This document shows positions 15,388 to 22,855 of a DNA stretch of 64,000 nt, in pieces (position 1 is the stretch's first letter; every line of letters starts with the position of its first letter). Both the position numbers and the translations under genes were made by a program. The DNA is from Rugamonas violacea (GTDB lineage: Bacteria; Pseudomonadota; Gammaproteobacteria; Burkholderiales; Burkholderiaceae_D), in contig NZ_JAEMNU010000119.1 in NCBI RefSeq assembly GCF_016461825.1, positions 25,284-89,283 on the forward strand, given 5' to 3'. The notes beneath the pieces were generated by a model. It was not told the origin of the DNA and did not search any database. It saw only the letters and a list, made by a program, of their open reading frames with translations.

Positions 15388-18270
15388 ATGGCCGACCCGA
15401 CCCCACCCCCCGCCTTCCCGCCCGGCCTCGCCGCCGCGCCGGCCGCCGCGCCGCCGGCGCGCAGCCGCGCGGTGTTGTTGGCGCCGGTGGCGCTGGCGCT
15501 GCTGTGCGGCCTGGGCGCCACCGCCGCCCTGTTCTACGGCGTGCGCCAACTCGAGCAGGACAAACTGGCGCTGGCCTTCGAGCAGCGCGCCCACGCCCGC
15601 CTGCAGGCCCTGCGGGAGGGCGTCAGCAACGCCATCGCCGGCCTGCGCGCCGTCAACCAGCTGTTCGCCAGCACGCCGCAGGTGACGCGCCAGCAGTTCC
15701 GCCTGTTCGTCCAACCGATCCTCGACCGTTCCCCCTACACCTACGGCATCAGCTACACGCGCTTCCTGCCGCAGGCGCAGCGGCCGGCCTTCGAGGCCGA
15801 GCTGGCCGGCCGCCTGCCGGGCCGGGCGATGACCGAGATGCGCGACGGCCGCGCCGTGCCGGCCGGCCAGCGCAGCAGCTACTGGGTGATCGACTACATC
15901 GAGCCGCTGGCCGGAAACGAGGCCGCCTTCGGCCTCGACACCGCCTATCCGCAGGCCGGCAACGTCGCGCGCGAGCGCGCCTACGACACCGGCCTGCCGC
16001 TGGCCGGCGCGCTGATCGCGCTGGCGCAGGGGCCGGCGCCGCGCACCGGGGTGATCGTCTCGATGCCGGTGTACCGCTACGGCGCCGTGCTGGCCGACGT
16101 GGCGGCGCGGCGCAGCGCGCTCGAGGGCGAGACCAACATCGTCATCCGCCCCAACGACCTGGTGCGCAAGATCTACGCCGCCGCCGGCCTGCTCGGCGCG
16201 GCCGGCGTCAACCAGCGCGTCTACGCCGCCGACCGCGAGGAGCCGGCCGGCCTGGTGTTCGAGGAGCTGGCCGAGGCCGAGCCGGCGCCAGCGGCGCTGC
16301 TGCGCTGGCTGTATCCGGCGGCGCCGGCGCGCGCCGTGCGGCGGCTCGACCTGGCCGGCCAGCCCTGGTTGCTGCTCAGCTGGTCCAGCCCGGGCTGGGC
16401 CGCCGCCGACCACCTGGCCTCGCTGGCCACGCTGGCGCTGGGCCTGGTGCTCAGCCTGCTGGCCGCCGCGCTGGTGCAGGCGCTGGTCTGGCGCAACCGC
16501 CACATCCAGCGCCGCGTCGAGCTGCGCACCGCCCAGCTCAAGCAGCTCAACCAGGCACTGCGCCTGCGCGAGCGGGCCATCGAATCGAGCACCAACGCCG
16601 TCGTCATCACGGCGGCGGCGCCGCACAACCCCATCGTCTACGTCAACCCGGCCTTCGAGCGCATCACCGGCTACCGCGCCGCCGAGGTGCTGGGCAAGAG
16701 TCCGCGCCTGCTGCACGGCCACGACCTGGAGCAGCAGGGCGCCGCCGAGATCCGCGCCGCCATCCGCGAGCAGCGCGACGGCCACGCCGTGGTGCGCAAC
16801 TACCGCAAGGACGGCGCGATGTTCTGGAACGACATCTACATCTCGCCGGTGCGCGAGGCCGACGGCGCCATCCACCACTACGTCTCGATCCAGCACGACA
16901 TCACCGCCGTCAAGGCCTACGAGAGCGAGTTGCACCACCAGGCCACCCACGACGCCCTGTCCGGCCTGCCCAACCGCGCGCTGATGAAGGACCGCCTGCG
17001 CCAGAGCCTGCACCTGGCGGCGCGCAAGGACGAGACGCTGTGGGTGGTCTCGCTCGACCTCGACCACTTCAAGTTCGTCAACGGCCGCCTCGGCCACAAG
17101 GGCGGCGACCGCCTGCTGCAGGCGGTGGCCGAGCGGCTGCTGGCCGGCGTGCGTCCGGTCGACACCGTGGCGCGCATCGGCGGCGACGAGTTCGTGCTGT
17201 TGCTGTTGCCCGAGCAGGGCGCCAGCTGTCCGCGCGGCGACGAGGTGCAGCGCCTGCTGGCGCTGCTGGCCGAGCCGCTGGTGGTCGACGGCCAGGAGCT
17301 GTTCCTGACCTGCAGCGCCGGCGTGGCGGTGTATCCGGGCGACGGCGCCGAGGCCGAGCAGCTGGTCGAGCGGGCCGACATCGCCATGCACCGCGCCAAG
17401 GAGCTGGGCCGCGACAACTACCAGTTCTTCACCGCCGCCATGAACGAGCAGCTCGGCGAGCGCCTGCGCATCGAGGGCGCGCTGCGCAGCGCGCTGGAGC
17501 GGCGCGAGTTCGTGCTGCACTACCAGCCGCAGATCGACGTGGTCGGCGGCCGCATCTTCGGCATGGAGGCCTTGATCCGCTGGCAGCACCCGGAGCTGGG
17601 CATGGTGGCGCCGAGCCGCTTCATCGGCCTGGCCGAGGAGACCGGCCTGATCCTGCCGATCGGCGCCTGGGTGCTGCGCAGCGCCTGTCTGCAACTGCTC
17701 GAATGGCAGCGCGGCGGCCGTCCCGGGCTGCGCATCGCCGTCAACGTGTCGGCGCGCCAGCTGGCCGCGCCGGGCTTCGTGCAGATGGTGGCCGAGCTGC
17801 TGGCCGAAACCGGGCTGGCGCCGCGCTGCCTGGAGCTGGAGCTGACCGAGAGCTTCCTGATGCAGGACGTCGAACACGCCATCGGCATGATGCGGCAGTT
17901 GAAGCGTCTCGGCGTGCTGCTGGCCATCGACGATTTCGGCACCGGCTATTCCAGCCTGGCGCACCTGAAGCGCTTCGAGGTCGACGTGCTGAAGATCGAC
18001 CAGACCTTCGTGCGCGACCTGGCGGTCGACCCGGACGATGCCGCCATCGTCGCCACCATCATCTCGCTGGCGGCCAATTTGAAGCTGGAGGTGATCTCGG
18101 AGGGCGTCGAGACGCAGGACCAGGTCGACTTTTTGCGCCGCCACGGCTGCCGCCAGATGCAGGGCTACCACTTCGGCCGGCCGGTCGACGCCGCCGCCTT
18201 CGAGCAGCTGCTGCTGGCCGACGAGGCGCGCGCCGGCCGCGCGGAGCAGGGCGCCGACAGCGGCGGCTGA
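15388..18270 (+). CDS. CHASE-PAS-GGDEF-EAL membrane signalling protein
   Basis: A 960-residue inner-membrane c-di-GMP enzyme. The first TM helix is at about 25-50, a periplasmic CHASE domain at about 75-290 (YTYGISYTRFLPQAQRPAFE), a second TM near 350-380, PAS at about 400-510 (ITGYRAAEVLGKSPRLLHG), GGDEF at about 525-690 (RIGGDEFVLLL) and EAL at about 700-945. EAL catalytic motifs are complete (MEALIRWQHP, NVSARQL, ELTESFL, IDDFGTGYSSL, DQTFVRDL, EGVET). The cyclase has a usual GGDEF motif, but VNGRLGHKGGD replaces the common VND..GH..GD. It could be bifunctional; phosphodiesterase activity looks safest. The ATG at 15388 avoids a low-complexity Pro/Arg extension. Confidence 0.92.
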   Translation: MADPTPPPAFPPGLAAAPAAAPPARSRAVLLAPVALALLCGLGATAALFYGVRQLEQDKLALAFEQRAHARLQALREGVSNAIAGLRAVNQLFASTPQVTRQQFRLFVQPILDRSPYTYGISYTRFLPQAQRPAFEAELAGRLPGRAMTEMRDGRAVPAGQRSSYWVIDYIEPLAGNEAAFGLDTAYPQAGNVARERAYDTGLPLAGALIALAQGPAPRTGVIVSMPVYRYGAVLADVAARRSALEGETNIVIRPNDLVRKIYAAAGLLGAAGVNQRVYAADREEPAGLVFEELAEAEPAPAALLRWLYPAAPARAVRRLDLAGQPWLLLSWSSPGWAAADHLASLATLALGLVLSLLAAALVQALVWRNRHIQRRVELRTAQLKQLNQALRLRERAIESSTNAVVITAAAPHNPIVYVNPAFERITGYRAAEVLGKSPRLLHGHDLEQQGAAEIRAAIREQRDGHAVVRNYRKDGAMFWNDIYISPVREADGAIHHYVSIQHDITAVKAYESELHHQATHDALSGLPNRALMKDRLRQSLHLAARKDETLWVVSLDLDHFKFVNGRLGHKGGDRLLQAVAERLLAGVRPVDTVARIGGDEFVLLLLPEQGASCPRGDEVQRLLALLAEPLVVDGQELFLTCSAGVAVYPGDGAEAEQLVERADIAMHRAKELGRDNYQFFTAAMNEQLGERLRIEGALRSALERREFVLHYQPQIDVVGGRIFGMEALIRWQHPELGMVAPSRFIGLAEETGLILPIGAWVLRSACLQLLEWQRGGRPGLRIAVNVSARQLAAPGFVQMVAELLAETGLAPRCLELELTESFLMQDVEHAIGMMRQLKRLGVLLAIDDFGTGYSSLAHLKRFEVDVLKIDQTFVRDLAVDPDDAAIVATIISLAANLKLEVISEGVETQDQVDFLRRHGCRQMQGYHFGRPVDAAAFEQLLLADEARAGRAEQGADSGG

Positions 18271-18344
18271 ATCGTGCTAAGGTTGGCGCCGCGCTGGCCG
18301 CGCCCGGTGCCCGGCCCGGCCGGCGCGGCGCGGCTTAGCGACGC

Positions 18345-18364
18345 GAAGTGAAGTGAAGTGAAGT
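18345..18364. repeat. Pentanucleotide repeat (GAAGT)4 in SRPBCC leader
   Basis: Four perfect GAAGT units directly abut the GAGGGGGAAGAG ribosome site of the SRPBCC gene. Unit-number changes would alter the leader length, not the reading frame. Confidence 0.85.
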
Positions 18365-18377
18365 GAGGGGGAAGAGT

Positions 18378-18788
18378 ATGTCGAAGATATCGGTTTCAAT
18401 CCAACTGGCCGCCTCGGCCGAGCGCGTCTGGCAGATGGTCGGCGGCTTCAACAGCATGCCCGACTGGTGCCGCTCGATCAGCAACAGCACGCTGCACGAG
18501 GGCGGCCGCGTGCGCCGGCTGGAGACGGCCGACGGCGCCGTCATCGTCGAGCGGCTGGAGACCTTCTCCGAGGCGGAGCGGCGCTACAGCTACTCGATCG
18601 TCGCCGCGCCGCTGCCGGTGACCAATTACCACGCCGCCCTGCGGGTGGGCGAGGGCGAGAGCGCCTGCGCGGTCGAATGGTCGAGCACCTTCTACGCCGC
18701 CGCCGAGGACGAGGAGCGCATCGTCGCGACGCTGCGGCAGATCTACCAGGGCGGCCTGGACGACCTCAAGCGCGCGCTCGGCGCCTGA
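18378..18788 (+). CDS. SRPBCC family (START-like) protein
   Basis: A 136-residue single-domain protein with the SRPBCC/polyketide-cyclase-like pattern: an N-terminal beta strand SVSIQLAASAERVWQMVGGF, a W following the first helix (MPDWCRSI), and a long C-terminal helix (IYQGGLDDLKRALGA). Members bind hydrophobic ligands in a deep cavity. No signal peptide; cytoplasmic. The ATG at 18378 is preceded by GAGGGGGAAGAG; a GTG five codons upstream is less likely. The ligand cannot be told from the sequence. It converges with the M28 peptidase gene, 12 bp away. Confidence 0.82.
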   Translation: MSKISVSIQLAASAERVWQMVGGFNSMPDWCRSISNSTLHEGGRVRRLETADGAVIVERLETFSEAERRYSYSIVAAPLPVTNYHAALRVGEGESACAVEWSSTFYAAAEDEERIVATLRQIYQGGLDDLKRALGA

Positions 18789-18800
18789 GGCCGCGGCGCC

Positions 18801-20429
18801 TCAGCGCTTGACCTTGCCGAAGGCGTCGCCCGCCTTCCAGCTCGGCCGGCCGGCGCCGTTGGCCAGCGCGTAGCCCAGGTTGAGGGTGAACTGGGCCTGC
18901 TGCAGCATGCCCGACAGGTCCCAGTCGGCGTGGTACTCGTCGCTGACCTGGTGGTAGTCGTTCTTGAAGGCGACCAGGCGCGCGCTCGACCGGTCGGCAT
19001 CCTTGACGAAGCTGAAGTGGCCGTCGCCGGAGAACACCGCCGAGCCGACGTTGAAGGCCGGCACGCCGGCCTTGGCGAAGTTGAAGTGGTCGGCGCGGAA
19101 GTAGGCGCCCGACAGGTCGGCGATGGTCGGCGCCAGGGTCAGTCCCATCTGCTTGGCCACCAGGCCGGCGCTGGCGTACAGGCTGCTGCGCTCGGCGCCG
19201 GCGACGCCGATGTCGCGCGTCTTGCCGACGAAGTTCATGCTGTCCAGGTTCAGGTCGGCCAAGGTGTTCTGCAGCGGCCAGGCCGGCTGCGCCACGTAGG
19301 CGGCGCTGCCCAGCAGGCCCTGCTCCTCGGCCGCCGGCCAGAGGAAGATCTGGCTGCGCTTGGCCGGATGCCTGACCGCCTCGGCGGCCATGGCCAGCAG
19401 CGCCGCCGCGCCGGAGGCGTTGTCGATGGCGCCGTTCCAGGTGTGGTCGCTGGCGTCGTCGCGCCGGGTGCCCTCGTCCATGCCCAGGTGGTCCCAGTGC
19501 GCCGAATACACCACCGCCTCGTGCTTCAGTTTGGCGTCGCTGCCGGGCACCACGCCGAGCACGTTGAACTGCTCGACCTGGCGGATGGTGCTGCGCACCT
19601 CGGCGTGCACGGCGATGTTCAGGTCGACCGGGCTGAACTCGCGCGTTTCGGCGCGCGCGCGCATGGCGTCGAGGTCGTGGCCGGCGGCGGCGAACAGGGC
19701 GCGCGCGGCATCCTCCTGCAGCCAGCCTTCGAGCGGGTTGCCGGCGCCGGCCAGGTGGAAGCGCTCGTGGCTGAAGCCGTTGGCCGGCACGCTCCACGGA
19801 TAGCTGGCCGAGGCCGTGGTGTGGATCAGCAGCACGCCGGCGGCGCCCTGGCGCACCGCCTCCTCGAACTTGTACAGCCAGCGGCCGTAGTAGGTGTAGG
19901 CCTTGCCGGCGAAGCGGTTCGGCTCGGCCTCGGTGGGCTGCGGGTCGTTGACCATCATGACCAGGATCTTACCCTTCAGGTCGACGCCCTTGTAGTCGTC
20001 CCAGCGCTCCTCCTCGGCGCGCACGCCGTAGCCGACGAAGACCAGCGGCGCGTCGAGCCGCACGTCGCTCTTGCCGCCGGCGGTGCCGAAGACGATCTCC
20101 TTGCCGGGCAGCGGCGTGATGCTCTGGCGGCCGGCCTGGAAGGTGACCGCGCTGCCGCTCAGCAGCTTGCTGCCTTCGATGCGCACCGCCTGGCGGTAGC
20201 CGCCGGCGAGCAGCGGCTTGAGGCCGATGACCGCGGCCTGGGTCTCCAGATAGCGCACCGCCAGGTCGCCGCCGCGCTGGCCGGTGCCGCGCCCCTCGAA
20301 CAGGTCGTCGGCCAGCAGCGACAGGTGGGCGCGCAGCGGTGTCTCGCTCAGCGCGGGCGCTTGCTGGGCCAGGGTGGCGCTGCTGGACAGGGTCAGGCCG
20401 ACGGCGACGGCGAACAGGGAAGGGCGCAT
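18801..20429 (-). CDS. Exported M28 family metallopeptidase with PA domain
   Basis: A 542-residue protein with a signal peptide (1 to about 22, LAQQAPA). A PA-like insertion lies at about 120-260 and the zinc aminopeptidase domain at about 300-520. The co-catalytic zinc ligands are visible: His/Asp in YSAHWDHLGM, Asp in IDNASG, Glu-Glu in PAAEEQG, Asp in DLNLDSMN and His in NDYHQVSDEY. It probably releases N-terminal residues from peptides in the periplasm or outside. The ATG at 20429 gives a proper signal peptide. Confidence 0.9.
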   Translation of the reverse strand: MRPSLFAVAVGLTLSSSATLAQQAPALSETPLRAHLSLLADDLFEGRGTGQRGGDLAVRYLETQAAVIGLKPLLAGGYRQAVRIEGSKLLSGSAVTFQAGRQSITPLPGKEIVFGTAGGKSDVRLDAPLVFVGYGVRAEEERWDDYKGVDLKGKILVMMVNDPQPTEAEPNRFAGKAYTYYGRWLYKFEEAVRQGAAGVLLIHTTASASYPWSVPANGFSHERFHLAGAGNPLEGWLQEDAARALFAAAGHDLDAMRARAETREFSPVDLNIAVHAEVRSTIRQVEQFNVLGVVPGSDAKLKHEAVVYSAHWDHLGMDEGTRRDDASDHTWNGAIDNASGAAALLAMAAEAVRHPAKRSQIFLWPAAEEQGLLGSAAYVAQPAWPLQNTLADLNLDSMNFVGKTRDIGVAGAERSSLYASAGLVAKQMGLTLAPTIADLSGAYFRADHFNFAKAGVPAFNVGSAVFSGDGHFSFVKDADRSSARLVAFKNDYHQVSDEYHADWDLSGMLQQAQFTLNLGYALANGAGRPSWKAGDAFGKVKR

Positions 20430-20560
20430 GGGGACTCCGAAAAAGTGGGTGGCGAACGGCGGCCGGCAAGGCCGCGACGTGGTGGTCGGGACGCCGCCCC
20501 GGTGCTGCGACCGGAGTGGCGCGCCTATATTACTGCATTCGAGACGCCGCCAGCGGCGAT

Positions 20561-20645
20561 CAAACCACCCAAAGGCGTGGAGCGGGGGGCGGACTCCCCG
20601 CCTTGGCGCGGCGGGTCCGACCCCAGTTTCTGCCCTTGGGTTCGG
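20561..20645. repeat. REP-like hairpin repeat, copy 2 (degenerate)
   Basis: This copy keeps the outer arms (AAACCACCCAAAGGCG; CCCTTGGGTT) and the right inner arm GGGTCCGACCCC, but the left inner arm is changed to a GGGGCGGACTCCCCGCC-like sequence that pairs locally with itself. It lies in the M28-SDR intergenic region. Confidence 0.75.
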
Positions 20646-20698
20646 CGGCGCGCGGGGGGCGCCGATTGTTCGCACCGCCGCAGTCGATTCGGGTAGCA

Positions 20699-20717
20699 TC
20701 GAACGATCATCGTTCGA
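20699..20717. promoter_or_regulatory. Palindromic operator candidate before SDR gene
   Basis: A perfect palindrome TCGAACGAT-C-ATCGTTCGA (9-bp arms, one-base centre) ends 13 bp before the SDR start codon. The size and symmetry are those of a dimeric repressor site. It has no U-run, so it is not a terminator. The cognate regulator is not adjacent. Confidence 0.55.
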
Positions 20718-20730
20718 AGCGGGGGAGAGC

Positions 20731-21558
20731 ATGCGCGTCATCATCATCACGGGTAGTTCGGACGGCATCGGCGCCGAAATGGCGCGCCAGCTGGCGCGCG
20801 GCCACGGCGGCGGCGTGGCGCTGGTGCTGGCGGCGCGCAATCACGAGCTGTTGCAGCGGGTCGCCGCCGATTGCGCCGCCGCCGGCGCGCAGACGCTGGT
20901 GGTGCCGACCGATGTGTCGGTGCAGGCGCAGTGCGTGGCGCTGGTCGCCGCCACGGTGGCGCGCTTCGGCCGCATCGACGCGCTGGTCAACAACGCCGGC
21001 CGCTCGGCCCACGCCCTGTTCGAGCAGGTGCAGGACCTGGGCTGGTACGAGGAACTGATGCGCATCAACCTGTGGGGCAGCGTCTGGTGCACCCACGCCG
21101 CGCTGCCGTATTTGCAGCAGTCGCGCGGCAGCATCGTCGCCGTCTCTTCGCTGGCCGGCCTGATCGGCGTGCCCGGCCGCACCGCCTACAACGCCAGCAA
21201 GTTCGCCATGGCCGGTTTCTTCGAGGGCCTGCGCGCCGAACTCAAGCCGGCCGGCGTCAGCGTCACCATCGCCTATCCCGGCGTGGTGGCGACGCAGATC
21301 CGCCACCGGGGTTTCAACGCCGCCGGCGGCGCGTTGGGTAGCAGCAGCCTGAAGGAGGACCAGGCCATGTCGGTGGAGCGCTGCGCCGGCCTGATCGTCG
21401 CCGCCATGCAGGCGCGCCGGCGCGAGGTGGTGATGTCGGTCAAGGGCAAGCTGGGCCGCTGGCTCAAGCTGATCGCTCCCGGCCTGGTGGAGAACATGGC
21501 GCTGGCCGCGTTGAAGGACGACGTCAAACCCAAGGAGCCGGTTAAAGGCCAGTTGTAA
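20731..21558 (+). CDS. Short-chain dehydrogenase/reductase (SDR)
   Basis: A classical SDR of 275 residues. The Rossmann motif is TGSSDGIGAEMA (residues about 7-18), NNAG near 90, the catalytic Ser in VSSLAGL, and Tyr-x3-Lys in YNASKFA near 155-159. The PGVVATQIRHRG segment after the active site and the basic, hydrophobic C-terminus (KGKLGRWLKLIAPGLVENMA) resemble DHRS7-like, possibly membrane-associated SDRs. The substrate is unknown. The start at 20731 has GGGGGAGAG at a good distance. Longer upstream frames cross the repeat and the palindrome and are not used. Confidence 0.88.
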   Translation: MRVIIITGSSDGIGAEMARQLARGHGGGVALVLAARNHELLQRVAADCAAAGAQTLVVPTDVSVQAQCVALVAATVARFGRIDALVNNAGRSAHALFEQVQDLGWYEELMRINLWGSVWCTHAALPYLQQSRGSIVAVSSLAGLIGVPGRTAYNASKFAMAGFFEGLRAELKPAGVSVTIAYPGVVATQIRHRGFNAAGGALGSSSLKEDQAMSVERCAGLIVAAMQARRREVVMSVKGKLGRWLKLIAPGLVENMALAALKDDVKPKEPVKGQL

Positions 21559-21594
21559 GCGGATGTAAGACTCGGTAAGCGGATGTAATCCTCG
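21555..21594. repeat. 20-bp tandem duplication at SDR stop codon
   Basis: Two copies of GTAAGCGGATGTAAGACTCG (second copy with two changes) begin at the SDR stop codon, analogous to the repeat after iolA. Confidence 0.8.
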
Positions 21595-21596
21595 TC

Positions 21597-21624
21597 AACG
21601 CGGTCCCGGTGGGCCGCGTTTTTT
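21597..21624 (+). terminator. Rho-independent terminator after SDR gene
   Basis: Stem AACGCGG / CCGCGTT extended inward by CCC / GGG, followed by TTTTTT. Confidence 0.82.
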
Positions 21625-21634
21625 GCTCATGACA

Positions 21635-21648
21635 CGGGAATTGTCCCG
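21635..21648 (+). promoter_or_regulatory. Leader inverted repeat shared by the Ala/Lys-rich pair, first copy
   Basis: CGGGA-ATTG-TCCCG followed by GCCAC lies 30 bp before the first start codon. The same element with one change in the loop precedes the paralogue at 22136-22151. It could be an operator or a 5' mRNA hairpin. Confidence 0.5.
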
Positions 21649-21678
21649 GCCACTAAACAACAGACAAGGATTACCACC

Positions 21679-22059
21679 ATGAGCAAAATCATCGCTTCCC
21701 TGATCGCCGGCCTGTTCGCTACCGCAGCATTCGCACAAGCCCCCGCCGCCAGCGCCACCGCTGCGGCGGCCAGCGCCCCGGTCGCCGTCAAGGCCGACGT
21801 CAAGGAACACAAGGCTGCTAAGAAAACCGAAGTAAAAGAAGTCAAAGCAGCAGAAAAAACCGAAGTAAAAGAATCCAAGGAAGTCAAGCCCGCCGCCAGC
21901 GCAGCGACAGTGGCCGGTAGCGCATCGGCCGACGGCCACGCCGCCAAGGCCAAGGGCCACCACAAGGCGGACAAGGCAGACAAGGCCGGCAAGGCGCATA
22001 CGGACGCCGCCAAGGAAGTCGCTCCGGCCAGCGCCGAAGCCACTGCAGCGGTCAAGTAA
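21679..22059 (+). CDS. Exported Ala/Lys-rich low-complexity protein A
   Basis: A 126-residue protein with an N-terminal signal (KIIASLIAGLFATAAFAQAP), then an extended Ala/Lys/Glu/Val sequence with short repeats of the type K-A-x-K-T-E-V-K-E and a His/Lys/Ala tail. It has no hydrophobic core and no cysteine, so it is probably intrinsically disordered in the periplasm. It resembles the small Lys/Ala-rich exported proteins often seen in Burkholderiales genomes, whose role I do not know. It is a tandem paralogue of the next gene: signal peptides and leader hairpins are near identical, the repeats diverged. Confidence 0.72.
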   Translation: MSKIIASLIAGLFATAAFAQAPAASATAAAASAPVAVKADVKEHKAAKKTEVKEVKAAEKTEVKESKEVKPAASAATVAGSASADGHAAKAKGHHKADKADKAGKAHTDAAKEVAPASAEATAAVK

Positions 22060-22100
22060 TCAGCCACCCCAGCCACACCGCATCAGCATCAACATCTTCG

Positions 22101-22133
22101 CAGCACATGCAGCACATGCAGCACATGCAGCAC
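22101..22133. repeat. 9-bp tandem repeat CAGCACATG (3.7 units)
   Basis: Three perfect units of CAGCACATG plus CAGCAC lie just upstream of the second copy of the leader hairpin. Confidence 0.85.
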
Positions 22134-22135
22134 AG

Positions 22136-22151
22136 CCGGGAATCGTCCCGG
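22136..22151 (+). promoter_or_regulatory. Leader inverted repeat shared by the Ala/Lys-rich pair, second copy
   Basis: CCGGGA-ATCG-TCCCGG followed by CCAC, 33 bp before the second start codon. It is conserved with 21635-21648 although the neighbouring non-coding sequence differs, which argues for function or recent duplication. Confidence 0.5.
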
Positions 22152-22184
22152 CCACCCCCTAAAACTGTTTAAAGGATTTTTATC

Positions 22185-22541
22185 ATGACCAAAATTATCG
22201 CTACCCTGATCGCCTCCCTGTTCGCCACCGCCGCTTTCGCTCAAGCGCCGGCCGCCAGCGCCCCTGCATCCAGCAGCCCGGCCGTGGTCAAGGCCCAGGC
22301 CAAGGAAACCAAGGCTGTGGCCAAGGCCGACGCCAAGGAAACCAAGGCCGTGGTGAACGCCGAGGCGAAGGAAGCCAAAGCCGTCGCCGGTGCCAAGGAA
22401 GACGTGGCCGGCGCCAAGGCCGACGAGAAGGTCGCCAAGGTGAAGGCGCACAAAAAGGCCAAGAAAGCCAAGGCCAAGGCCCACGCCGAAGCCGCCAGCG
22501 CCGAAGCCAAAGCCGCACCGGCAGCCGCGCCAGCCAAGTAA
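22185..22541 (+). CDS. Exported Ala/Lys-rich low-complexity protein B
   Basis: A 118-residue paralogue of the preceding gene. The first 25 residues (TKIIATLIASLFATAAFAQAP) differ from protein A at only a few positions. The mature region is built of A-K-E-T-K-A-V-A-type heptad-like repeats and ends in a Lys/His/Ala tract and Ala/Pro. The helix-prone repeats could form a long single helix that binds nucleic acid, polyphosphate or cell wall by charge; that is speculation. A strong terminator follows. Confidence 0.72.
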   Translation: MTKIIATLIASLFATAAFAQAPAASAPASSSPAVVKAQAKETKAVAKADAKETKAVVNAEAKEAKAVAGAKEDVAGAKADEKVAKVKAHKKAKKAKAKAHAEAASAEAKAAPAAAPAK

Positions 22542-22565
22542 TCGCGCCGGCGTCGAAGTGAGTAG

Positions 22566-22596
22566 ACAGGGTCCCGCGAGGGGCCCTGTTTGTTTT
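22566..22596 (+). terminator. Rho-independent terminator after Ala/Lys-rich gene B
   Basis: Stem ACAGGGTCCC / GGGGCCCTGT (one G-U pair, GCGA loop) followed by TTGTTTT. Confidence 0.88.
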
Positions 22597-22615
22597 GGCG
22601 GGGAGATATGCTGGC

Positions 22616-22684
22616 AAACCCCAGCGGCAAAGAGCTGGGGTCGGACCCCGCGGGTCCGACCCCGGGTTGCGCCCTTGGGTTTTG
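22616..22684. repeat. REP-like hairpin repeat, copy 3
   Basis: Outer arms AAACCCCAGCGGCAAAGAGC and GCGCCCTTGGGTTTT surround the perfect inner palindrome GGGGTCGGACCCC-GC-GGGTCCGACCCC. It lies upstream of the helicase gene, after a terminator. The remaining spacer to 22855 has no gene. Confidence 0.88.
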
Positions 22685-22855
22685 TCCGCGTCCCGGAAGT
22701 CGGTGTCGGACTGTTAATTCTGCCATTTTGATAGCGAAATGGGCGGGAAAACGCTGTTTTCTGGCGAACTTTGCGCCTGTTTGGCCGGGAGGGAGTAAAC
22801 TACGCACAAATTTCTTTCGCAATTAGGCGATTCGAACATACTTGTGAGTGACGCC

